Shown: positions 7,682-15,917 of the stretch, one piece after another | Layout of the letters: the number at the start of each line of letters is the position of its first letter | Position numbering within the stretch: position 1 is the stretch's first letter | Assembly: GCA_963774765.1 (NCBI GenBank) | Contig: CAVZGP010000009.1 | Location: forward strand, 372,001-436,000 | Source of the DNA: Sva-07 sp963774765 | GTDB lineage: Bacteria; Actinomycetota; Acidimicrobiia; Acidimicrobiales; Ilumatobacteraceae | Direction of reading: 5' to 3' | Length of the DNA stretch: 64,000 nucleotides | Notes under the pieces: model-generated | Seen by the model: the letters and a program-made list of their open reading frames with translations, nothing else | The model's database searches: none | Told to the model about the DNA's origin: nothing | Position numbers and translations under genes: made by a program

Positions 7682-8150
7682 CGCCGACGGGACAGTTGGG
7701 CGCGCTCGCCCTCACGAGGAGGAAACACGATGAGCACAGTTGCTCGTCCTGTTGCTTGGGTTGGAGTCGCTCGCCACCCTCGCCACGGACTTCGGGCTCG
7801 TCGTCCTCGTCGTCCTCGTCGTCATCGTCAGCGGCGACCATGCGATCCTTCAGGATCTTGTCGAGGTCCTCTTCGACGTCGTCGTCGGCGAGCAACTCGT
7901 CGTCATCGTCGTCTTCGTCGTCGGATGCCCGCTTCTTTCGCTTCGTCCGCGGGGCGGCGTCGGCAGCATCGTCGCCTTCGTCGTCGTCGTCACTGTCGTC
8001 GTCGTCATCATCATCGTCGTCATCGGCGACCTCGTCGTCGTCCAACTCGAGATCGTCGTCGTCGAGGTCGATGTCGTCGTCGGTGTCCTCGTCGTCGGTC
8101 GCCTCATCCTCGAGGTCGTCGTCGGGTTCAGTGATCTCGTCGTCAGCCAT
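7653..8150 (-). CDS. Highly acidic DUF4193-like protein with C-terminal Cys cluster
   Basis: A 165-residue protein whose first 120 residues are extraordinarily rich in Asp and Glu, including a run of ten Asp, interrupted by one basic patch (RTKRKKR). The C-terminal 35 residues carry CSSC followed by two more cysteines (NCPVGDDDC), a zinc-ribbon-like arrangement that resembles the C-terminus of actinobacterial DUF4193 proteins. Function is unknown. A disordered acidic chaperone-like or RNA-polymerase-associated role would be speculation. The coding DNA is a long run of GAC/GAT codons and creates spurious open frames on the other strand. Confidence 0.72.
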   Translation of the reverse strand: MADDEITEPDDDLEDEATDDEDTDDDIDLDDDDLELDDDEVADDDDDDDDDDSDDDDEGDDAADAAPRTKRKKRASDDEDDDDDELLADDDVEEDLDKILKDRMVAADDDDEDDEDDEPEVRGEGGERLQPKQQDEQLCSSCFLLVRASAPNCPVGDDDCPIFST

Positions 8151-8268
8151 CTCGTCGTTTCGATCTCGTCAATGCGTGCGGGGGGTTGCGGCGGGAGCAT
8201 AGGCATGACCGCCCACCCGACCGGGAAACCAATACTGTGACACACGTCACAACAGGCAGCCGCGGGTG

Positions 8269-9870
8269 TCAAGTCCCGCCACGTCGGGCTTCGGCACGGC
8301 GCTCGGACTCGAGGCGTTCGAGTTCCGGTGCCTCCGTGGTCATGTGGTTCATCGCGGCGGCGATCGCGTGATGGCCGGCGCGTTCGGCAATCAGGCGGTG
8401 CATCTCGAGCGCCACTCGGCGATACGACGGATGACCCTGGGGCGACGAGCGGAGTTCGAGCATGTGAACGGCCTCGCGGGCGTTGAACTGCATCACATAG
8501 CGCATCCGATAGGCCATCGAGACGGCGTACGGTGCCTGATCGGAGAAGTCCGCATTCAGCGCGTCGTACAGCCCCGCGGAGCGCTCCATCGCATCATCGA
8601 AGTCGCCGCCGAGTCCTGCTTCGGTCACCAGATCCGGACGGGTGTAGCCGTGATTCGGGGTGAGCCGCTGCCACTCGATTGTGAGCATGCGGTGGCGCTG
8701 CATGTCGCGAAACGCGCCGTAGTCGCTCAGGACGTCGAACCGGTAGAACGAACGCTCGAACGCCCGGCCGGGCTTGTGGCGCCGGTTCTCCCGCTCGCCC
8801 ACATACGCCCGAATCAGCGACACACGCTCGTCGATACCGAGCTGACGTACCCGTTCGAGCAGTTGATGCTCGGGCAGCGTGGAGTGCGCGTAGCAGATCG
8901 CAGCAAGGAGCTTGACCTCGGCGTCGGGATCGAAGTCGACCAGCTCGACCTCGGCTGCCGGTTCGACCGGAGTCGACCCGAAGAGATCGCCCACCAGCGC
9001 AGCGGTGTCCTCGCGCGTGCTCGCGAGATACTCACTCCATCGACCACCGCGGTCGGGAAGGTCGACACGTCGCAGGAAGCTCGGGATCACCTTGCGGAGT
9101 TCGTGCAGCATCAGATCGGCGTAGTCCCGCGACTCGGGCAACGGGTTGGAACGCATGCGCAGCAGCAGCGCCTCGAACGCCTGGCCGGTGCCGTAGATCC
9201 CCACGTTCGACGTCGCGGCGGCCGGCAGGATGCCACGCACTGCATCGAGCGCCTTGGCCCTCGTGGCCGTGCGGTACACGAACTCGCTGTCGTCGGGCCC
9301 TCGCTCGACGGTGGAACGCACATGCTCGGTCACCGCATCGACGCAGCGACTGTAGGCGTCGAAGATCCGGTCGAGATCGCCGACGTAGCGCGTACCGAGT
9401 GGGCTCGCGAGCACCGCGGGATCGCGGTAGTAGCGGTAGCGTCCACCGAGTCGGGTGTCGTAGGCGATGTAGCGAGTGCTCTGCTCGAGGTAGCTCATCA
9501 GGCGACCCCACTCGAGGATCTTGGTGAGCAGGTTCGATGCCTGTTCGCATGCCAGGTGCACCCCGCCGAGCTGTGCGACCGAGTCGTCGCCGTAGTCGAA
9601 GAAGACCCGTTCGTACAGCTCCTCGGCTCGATCGAGGCCGATGGTGGCGTCGACGGAGTGATCGCCGCTCACGTCGAGATCGCCGACGAACTCGTCGAGG
9701 AACAGCCGACGAAGCGACTTGTGGCTTCGGCTGTAGCGAGCGAACAGGGCTCCCTTGACCACCTCGGGAAGATTGACGAGCGCGAACACCGGGCCGTCGA
9801 GGTTCGTGAAGTACCGGCGCAGCACGTCGGCCTCGTCCACGGTGAAGGACTCAGGGACGTACACAGCCAC
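8269..9870 (-). CDS. Double-length ThyX-like (FAD-dependent thymidylate synthase family) protein
   Basis: A 533-residue protein, about twice a normal ThyX subunit, and apparently two ThyX-like domains in tandem. The first half has SYLEQSTRYI (within about 120-140), matching the second part of the ThyX signature but lacking its RHR part. The second half has QRHRMLTIEWQR, which retains RHR but loses the SxNExSxR part. The second half also has NAREAVHMLELRSSPQGHP, a good match to the ThyX C-terminal region. Real ThyX makes dTMP from dUMP with methylene-tetrahydrofolate, FAD and NADPH. Whether this form is active is uncertain because the signature is divided between the halves. Confidence 0.78.
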   Translation of the reverse strand: MAVYVPESFTVDEADVLRRYFTNLDGPVFALVNLPEVVKGALFARYSRSHKSLRRLFLDEFVGDLDVSGDHSVDATIGLDRAEELYERVFFDYGDDSVAQLGGVHLACEQASNLLTKILEWGRLMSYLEQSTRYIAYDTRLGGRYRYYRDPAVLASPLGTRYVGDLDRIFDAYSRCVDAVTEHVRSTVERGPDDSEFVYRTATRAKALDAVRGILPAAATSNVGIYGTGQAFEALLLRMRSNPLPESRDYADLMLHELRKVIPSFLRRVDLPDRGGRWSEYLASTREDTAALVGDLFGSTPVEPAAEVELVDFDPDAEVKLLAAICYAHSTLPEHQLLERVRQLGIDERVSLIRAYVGERENRRHKPGRAFERSFYRFDVLSDYGAFRDMQRHRMLTIEWQRLTPNHGYTRPDLVTEAGLGGDFDDAMERSAGLYDALNADFSDQAPYAVSMAYRMRYVMQFNAREAVHMLELRSSPQGHPSYRRVALEMHRLIAERAGHHAIAAAMNHMTTEAPELERLESERRAEARRGGT

Positions 9871-9948
9871 GATCGACCACTCTAGGACGGTGCGACATCG
9901 CGACCTGGGATCTCGCGTGGCCGCTGAGCTGGTCGTTCGTCGATCAGC

Positions 9949-10578
9949 TCAGGCGTGCACGATCGCTGCGTCGGGCACGACAGCGAGCGCCAACGTCGAC
10001 GCCCGGCCGACGACGTGGCCGTCGACGATGACGTCGAGCGGTCGCTCGAAGGTCCACGACCCCGTCCGTACCGACCTGGTGGCGATACGGGGATGCGGAA
10101 CGTGCGTGCCCGTGAGGAGTCGCCGACGCGCGGCGAACCGATCGCGCACCGACATCGACGCATCGACGTCGAAGACCTCGGCGCGCCCGTCGTTGGGGTG
10201 CCCACGTGGCGCGACGTCCCACCCACCGATGAATTCGGCGTTCATCACAGCCAGGATCTGTCCGCGAAGCCACTGGGCTCGTGACCACGGCGATCGCGCC
10301 ACCACGTGGGCGCATGCAACGAGGGGTTCCTCGGCGCCATCGAGGCGCACTTCCAGCAGGTCGATCGGATACTCGTGGAAGGTCTGACGGGCACCGATGG
10401 GCTCGCTGCCACCCGCGATGACGCCCAGTGTCCGGGCCAGGTCTCCGGCGGCGACGGCGACAGGCCGCTCGTGTTGCTGTGACAATGTCGCCGCCAGGTC
10501 GGCATCACTGTTCGCGACGAGCAGGTCGGACGGGCGCGGAACGGACCGCCCCCAGGGTTCGCCCGGCTTGATGGTCAT
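9949..10578 (-). CDS. Diacylglycerol/lipid kinase-related protein (C-terminal-domain-like)
   Basis: A 209-residue protein resembling the C-terminal beta-sandwich half of YegS/DgkB-type lipid kinases. It contains a segment ILAVMNAEFIGGWDVAPRG like the N-G-x-F-G-G-G-x-x-x-A-P block, then FDVD, RRRLLTGTHVPHP and a closing VDGH element. The N-terminal nucleotide-binding half with the GGDGT motif is absent, so independent kinase activity is doubtful. The ATG overlaps the helicase stop by four bases (ATGA). It may be a regulatory or degenerate family member. Confidence 0.65.
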   Translation of the reverse strand: MTIKPGEPWGRSVPRPSDLLVANSDADLAATLSQQHERPVAVAAGDLARTLGVIAGGSEPIGARQTFHEYPIDLLEVRLDGAEEPLVACAHVVARSPWSRAQWLRGQILAVMNAEFIGGWDVAPRGHPNDGRAEVFDVDASMSVRDRFAARRRLLTGTHVPHPRIATRSVRTGSWTFERPLDVIVDGHVVGRASTLALAVVPDAAIVHA

Positions 10579-13265
10579 GCGCTCGGGGGCATCGCGGCGG
10601 CGCTGTCGGCAACGACACCGCGGAACGCGGCCTCCGCAGCATCGCTCGCAGCACGTCGGGTCGCCGGATCGGGCACGATGATTGCGAGCTGGCGCAACAA
10701 GTCGACCAGCTGTTTGATGGTGCGCACGAAGTCGCCGCCGGTCATCTCGTCGTCGCCGACCACCTCGGCGAACCTCTCCCCTGCCACCCACGCGTAGGCG
10801 ATCGCGGCGAAGGTCGGATCGGGCGGTCGATGCTCGCCGAGCCCGACCGAGCGTTCGTTGGCGCGGAGGTCCTCGCTGATGGCCGCGAGACGACGCCAGC
10901 GATCGCGCACCGCGTTCGACGAGAACCACGGCGCCGGTGGAGCGTCAGAGCTTCGATGCTCGTACACGACCGTCGAGACCAGGGCGGCCAGGTCGGCGGC
11001 GCCGACTCCGTCGAGCACGCCAGAGCGGACGATCTCGGCCACGAGCAGGTCGGACTCGTGGAACGTGCGCGCAAGCATCTCGCCGGCCCCGGTGAGCGTC
11101 CAGGTGGCGCGATCGAGGTAGCCGTAGGTGGTGAGCACGTTGAGGACACGGTCGAATTCACTCGCCAGTGAGGTGTTCTTCCCGCTGACTCGTCGTTCGA
11201 GATCGGCGATCTCACGCTCGATTCGCTCGGCCTGGCTTGCCGCATTGAGTTTCGTGCGCACCTCGGGGTCACGTGCAACCGGATGGCTGTCGGCGAGTGC
11301 TTCGGGGTTTCGCCGCGAGCGCTTCGTGCTCGGCGACGGGTCGGCCTTCATCGCGCGCAGCCGCCGAGCCACGTCGTTGCGGTACTCCTTGCGGTTCGGC
11401 GCATAGGTGTGGGGCAGCACGACGTGGCCGGCCCTGCGAGGCGGCTCATCGAAATCCTCGGCGGTGAGGTAGAGCGACTTGGCGGAACGAGTGATCACCG
11501 TGAGACGCAGACCGGACTTCCGGTTCGCTGCTGCCACGACGGCCGCTGGCCCCTTGTAGGTGCCCTTGGCGACGTGAATCGCCGCACCCGGCCGCAAGGC
11601 TGCGAGAGCGTCGTCGATTGCGTCGAGTCGTGCTGCTCGCCCCGCCACCCGATCATCACGTTCCCTGTCGCGCAGACGACGGTACTCGTCGATGTCGCCG
11701 TAGTCGCTCTGCGCCTTGTCGTGGAGGTCCGCGGCGGCGCCACGACGCCGTTCGAGCCTCGCTTCGAGACGCACGACGTCACGGTCGGCCTGGTACTGCG
11801 CGAACGACAGGTTCAAGCAGGTGGTGCGCCTCGGCGCTCGAATAGGTGCGAACGAGGTTCGCCGCCATGTTGTACGTCGGCCTGAATGCCGAACGGAGAT
11901 GGAATGACGAACTGCCGGCGAGTTCAGCGACTTCGTCGAACCGAACCCACGGCGACCAGAGCACCACCGCTGTGCCCAGATCGTCGATTCCACGCCGGCC
12001 CGCTCGCCCCGTGAGCTGGGTGTATTCACCGGGAGTCAGAACGTTCGTGATGCTCGCCGGTGAACTTGGTGAGCTTCTCGATCACGACCGTGCGCGCCGG
12101 CATGTTGATGCCGACGGCCAGGGTCTCCGTGGCGAAGACGACCTTGATCAGGCCCTCGACGAAACAGGCCTCGACGACCTCCTTCATCGGGGGCACCATG
12201 CCCGCGTGGTGCGCCGCCACACCGCACTCGAGCTGAGAGACGAACTGTGTGAAGCCGAGCACGTCCAGGTCGGCCTGGTCGAGCCCACCGAGTCGGGCGT
12301 CGATGATTGTGCGGATCGCTGTTCGTTCGCCCGCATCGACGAGATCGAGCCCGGCATCGACGCACGCCTTGCGCCGCGGCGTCGCACTGGGCGCGGCTGA
12401 AGATGAAGAAGATCGCCGGGAGCAGCCGCCGCCGCTCGAGGAGTTCGACGGTGTCGACCCGGCTCGGAGGGGCCAAGACCTTGCGGCCGGATCCGCCGTC
12501 GTTTCGATCCGATCGACCCTTCGACCGGGCGGTGCCGCCTCGTCCCGGGCGGCCACGAACGGCCGACTCGTCGAGCGCGATCGCATCGCGATTCACGTGG
12601 CCATCGATGAACACGGGCAGCATTCGCAGCCGATCGTTCGTGCGGTCGGCAACGAGATACTCGTTGTCGAGGCGGACCGGTCGACGCCGCTCGACGATCG
12701 AGGCCGTCGGGCCGCGAACCGTCGAAATCCACTCCGCGAGTTCGTCGACATTGCTGACCGTCGCCGACAGACAGACGAGCCTGACGTGTTGTGGGAGGTG
12801 GATCATCACCTCCTCCCACACCGGGCCACGGTATGAATCCTGGAGGAAGTGCACCTCGTCGAGCACGACGAGGCCGAGGTCGTGCAACAGGCGCGATCGA
12901 CCGTAGATCATGTTGCGCAGGACTTCGGTGGTCATCACGACGATCGGGGCGTCGCCGTTGATCGAGTTGTCGCCCGTCAGCAGGCCGACCTCGCCCTCGC
13001 CGTGCGCTGCCACCAGGTCGCGGTACTTCTGGTTCGACAGCGCCTTGACCGGCGCGGTGTAGAACGCTCTGCGGCCCTCCGCGCGCGCCGCTGCGATGCC
13101 GTACTCCGCAACCACCGTCTTGCCGCTTCCGGTCGGAACGGCCACCACCACGTGTTCACCACGATCGAGGGCGTCGAACGATTCGGACTGGAAGCGGTCG
13201 ATGGGAAACGGGTAGCCGGCGGTGAATCGTTCTCGCAGGCGCGAGCGATCGGTGCCGTCGATCAC
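10575..13265 (-). CDS. helY: HelY/Ski2-like superfamily 2 helicase, frame broken at three points
   Basis: Joined, this is an 895-residue Ski2/Mtr4-type helicase, close to the mycobacterial HelY length of about 900. Walker A VPTGSGKT, the DEVH box (VVLDEVHFLQD), the CLSATVSN motif, HHAGM, ATETLAVGINMPART and TPGEYTQLTGRAGRRG are all present in order, followed by the SFAQYQADR region and the C-terminal helical domain. The reading frame changes near 12367-12368, 12040-12041 and 11810-11811. In each case removing one base from a doubled base restores the conserved protein. The three shifts together return to the original frame. The GTG start overlaps the tatC stop (GTGA). Probably an RNA helicase. 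Confidence 0.82.
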
Positions 13266-14038
13266 GCGTCGACCGGTCGCCGACGGACCACGAGCCAGCC
13301 GATCAGGATGGCAAGGAAGTACAGCAGGACCATCGGTACGCCGAGCATCGCCATGGTGACGGGGTCACCCGATGGCGTGATCACCGCAGCGATCACGGCG
13401 ATCACCACGAGCGCCAGACGCCAGCTGGCCATCAACCGTCTCGGGGTGACCACACCGAACGCCTGAAGCCCGAACACGAAGACCGGAAGCATGAACCCGA
13501 GCCCGAACGCGAAGATCATCAGACCGATCAGGGACACGTAGCTCTGTACCGAGTAGACCTGTTTGACGTCCGAACCGGACCAGCCGATCAGGAAGTCGAG
13601 CGCCTGGCCGATCGTGAAGTAGGCAAGCGCGCCACCGGCAACGAACAGAACGAGTGATGTGGCGATCACCGGGATCGCCCACTTCTTCTCCTTCTTGTTG
13701 AGGGCCGGCACGATGAACCGCCAGATCTGCCACAGCAGTACGGGCAGGGCGACGACGATCCCACCGTACAACCCGACCCGGACGCGAGTTGCGAGGCCTT
13801 CGGTCGGGCTGAAGTTGAACAGTTCGGGATCGCAGAAGTCCTTCGGCTTTCGCTCACAGAGGTCGACGTACGGTTGCAAGAGGAAGTCGAGGACCTGATC
13901 GTAGAAGGCGATGATCAGGACCATGCCGATCGCCACGGCGAGCGCGGATCGGATGATGCGCACCCGCAACTCGGCCAGATGCTCGGTGAGCGTCATCGTC
14001 TCGGCAGCCGACAGCTCCTCATCGTCATCGATGGTCAT
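13262..14038 (-). CDS. tatC: Sec-independent protein translocase TatC
   Basis: A 258-residue integral membrane protein with six hydrophobic segments and the TatC N-terminal signature TLTEHLAELRVRI followed by the first membrane helix. The first periplasmic loop contains two cysteines. The cytoplasmic loop before TM5-TM6 and the EGLATRVRVGLYGG segment fit the family. TatC is the receptor for twin-arginine signal peptides and works with the TatA/TatB protein encoded seven bases upstream. It overlaps helY by four bases, an order also seen in mycobacteria. The chosen ATG at 14036-14038 leaves a short acidic N-terminus. Confidence 0.95.
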   Translation of the reverse strand: MTIDDDEELSAAETMTLTEHLAELRVRIIRSALAVAIGMVLIIAFYDQVLDFLLQPYVDLCERKPKDFCDPELFNFSPTEGLATRVRVGLYGGIVVALPVLLWQIWRFIVPALNKKEKKWAIPVIATSLVLFVAGGALAYFTIGQALDFLIGWSGSDVKQVYSVQSYVSLIGLMIFAFGLGFMLPVFVFGLQAFGVVTPRRLMASWRLALVVIAVIAAVITPSGDPVTMAMLGVPMVLLYFLAILIGWLVVRRRPVDA

Positions 14039-14045
14039 GCTGCCG

Positions 14046-14486
14046 TCATGAGTTCTCGGGCCGGTCGCCCGGTGTGGCGACCTGGTCGTCGCCGGAGTCG
14101 GAGAGCGGCTCGAACGGGTTGTGGCCGTTGCTGCTCGGATCGGCGGTACCTGGTGCCGGAGCCGACCAATCGTTGGCCGGCGTCGGATCACCCAAACGCG
14201 TCGTTGCGACGTCGGCGTCATCGAGGACGCGCTGTTCGGCCTCTGCCTCGGCGATGATCTTGCGCGGATCGGCAGCGTCTCGCAGCAGGTTCGCGGTGTC
14301 ACGCATTTCACGCATCGGCTCGTCGAGCGCCGACTTCAGCTCGGATTGGAAGCCCGCGCTCATCTTCTTCAGCTCGGCGTAGGTCTGAGTGAACTTGCGG
14401 ACCGCCTCGGGCAGCTTCTCGGGCCCGAGGACCACGAGCGCGAGCAGCAGGATGACGATGATCTCGCTGCCCTGCAGATTGAACAC
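14046..14486 (-). CDS. tatB: TatB/TatA-type twin-arginine translocase subunit
   Basis: A 146-residue protein with one N-terminal membrane helix (about 5-21), the hinge LGPEKLPEAVRK, an amphipathic helix and then a long hydrophilic Pro/Asp-rich tail. Glu8 at the start of the membrane segment and the GPEKLPEA hinge are more TatB-like, but actinobacterial TatA and TatB are hard to separate by sequence alone. It lies directly upstream of tatC in the same direction. No second tatA is visible in the window. Confidence 0.85.
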   Translation of the reverse strand: MFNLQGSEIIVILLLALVVLGPEKLPEAVRKFTQTYAELKKMSAGFQSELKSALDEPMREMRDTANLLRDAADPRKIIAEAEAEQRVLDDADVATTRLGDPTPANDWSAPAPGTADPSSNGHNPFEPLSDSGDDQVATPGDRPENS

Positions 14487-14521
14487 GGGCGCAGTCTACG
14501 GGCCTGCCATCATGAGACGGA

Positions 14522-15259
14522 GTGCAACAGCGTCTCCCCTCTCTGCTCGACCCGCCGATCACGTTCGCGCACCGCGGGGCGCGTGCGCACGCACCAGAGA
14601 ACACGCTCGCGGCGTTCGAACTGGCGCTACGGCTGGGTGCGTCCGGCCTCGAGAGCGACGTGTGGTTGACGGCGGATGGGATCGCGGTTCTCGACCACGA
14701 CGGCGTCGTCAAGAAGGGCGTCCGCAGGCGTCCGATCTCCGAATTCGAGCGCGCCGAACTTCCCGCTCACATCCCGACGCTGCTCGAACTCCTCGAGACG
14801 TGCGGTACCGACTATGCCCTCTCGCTCGATCTGAAGGACCCGGAGTCGGCACCGGCGATCGTCGAGGTCGTCGCCGCGATCGATGCGTCGATGCTGGAGC
14901 GCACGTGGCTGTGCGAGGCGGGTCTCGACCGGGTGATCGACCTGCGAGCGCTGTTCGGCGACATTCCGATCCGGCTGCTGCAAACCACCCGCCTGGAACG
15001 TATCCAGGGCACGCCCGAGCGTCGAGCCGAGTATCTCGCCCGGCACCGCATCGATGGGATCAACCTGCATCGCACCGATTGGAGCGGTGGTCTGGTGGCC
15101 CTGTTCCACCGGTTCGGTCTCCACACCTTCGGGTGGGACATGCAGCACGAGCACGAACTCCGCGACGGATTGCGGATGGGTCTCGATGCGGTCTACAGCG
15201 ATCGCGTCGACGTGATGAGCGACGCGTTCCGCGAGGAGATCGGCAACCAGCCGCTCTGA
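14522..15259 (+). CDS. Glycerophosphodiester phosphodiesterase family protein
   Basis: A 245-residue GDPD-fold TIM-barrel protein. The active-site pair in AHRGARAHAPENT (His and Arg near residues 16-18 plus Glu-Asn), the metal-binding ESD at about 44-46 and the general-acid His in LDHD are all visible. The family hydrolyses glycerophosphodiesters to glycerol-3-phosphate and an alcohol. There is no signal peptide, so it acts on cytoplasmic substrates. The start is a GTG preceded by GAGACGGA. It is divergent from tatB with only 35 bases between starts, and converges on lepB. Confidence 0.86.
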   Translation: MQQRLPSLLDPPITFAHRGARAHAPENTLAAFELALRLGASGLESDVWLTADGIAVLDHDGVVKKGVRRRPISEFERAELPAHIPTLLELLETCGTDYALSLDLKDPESAPAIVEVVAAIDASMLERTWLCEAGLDRVIDLRALFGDIPIRLLQTTRLERIQGTPERRAEYLARHRIDGINLHRTDWSGGLVALFHRFGLHTFGWDMQHEHELRDGLRMGLDAVYSDRVDVMSDAFREEIGNQPL

Positions 15260-15275
15260 CCTCTGCCGGCTCGCG

Positions 15276-15896
15276 TCAGAGCCACTGCCAATGACTCTGC
15301 GGCCAGAACACCACGAACGCCCTGCCGACGAGGTCGTCCTCGTTGATCGGTCCGATCACCCGTGAGTCCTGTGATCCGCCACGGTTGTCGCCCATGACGA
15401 ACACGTGGTTCTCGGGGACGACTCCGTCGAGCACGTAGTCGCCACCGCAGTCGGTGGGCGTGACGACCTCGGGATCGAGATACGGCTCATCGAGGACGCG
15501 TCCATCGATGAGGACAGCGCAGTTGCTGACCTCGACGGACTCGCCGGGCAGACCGATGACACGCTTGATCAGGTCGCGTTCGCTGGCACCGGTGACCTGG
15601 TGGAGCACGACAACGTCGCCGCGGTTGGGGTCGTGCAACCGATACGACAACTTGTTGACGAAGACCCGATCGTTGGTGTCGAGCGTCGAGTACATCGATT
15701 CACCCTCGACGACGAAGTGGGCGATCACGAACGTGCGCACGACGAACGCGACGAGCAACGCAACCGCGATCACGACGAGCCAATCGAAGAACGCCCTGGC
15801 CCCGTGCGGAAGCTTCGAGGCGCGTGCGTCGTCTGTGGGTTCGATCGGCGCGTCGGGCGGGTCGACAGGCGGGGGAACGATGGTCTCGGACGTCAC
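15276..15896 (-). CDS. lepB: Signal peptidase I
   Basis: A 206-residue type I signal peptidase. A Pro- and Asp-rich cytoplasmic N-terminus precedes one membrane anchor (about 38-60). The catalytic Ser67 is in EGESMYSTL and the catalytic Lys111 in DLIKRVIGLPGE. The C-terminal box GDNRGGSQDSR closes the catalytic domain. It removes signal peptides from Sec- and Tat-exported proteins on the outer face of the membrane. It lies 21 bases downstream of pafA in the same direction, so co-transcription is likely. Confidence 0.95.
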   Translation of the reverse strand: MTSETIVPPPVDPPDAPIEPTDDARASKLPHGARAFFDWLVVIAVALLVAFVVRTFVIAHFVVEGESMYSTLDTNDRVFVNKLSYRLHDPNRGDVVVLHQVTGASERDLIKRVIGLPGESVEVSNCAVLIDGRVLDEPYLDPEVVTPTDCGGDYVLDGVVPENHVFVMGDNRGGSQDSRVIGPINEDDLVGRAFVVFWPQSHWQWL

Positions 15897-15917
15897 GCGG
15901 AGCCAACGCTAACGCGC

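Noticed and set aside
7740..8240. Val-rich plus-strand frame opposite the acidic gene, looking like a membrane protein
   Set aside because: It is the complement of GAC/GAT runs, which always reads as GTC/ATC (Val/Ile).
12026..12586. Programmed ribosomal frameshifting in helY
   Set aside because: There are three separate sites with no slippery heptamer or downstream structure that I can see, and similar breaks in tal and a small gene. Error is more likely.
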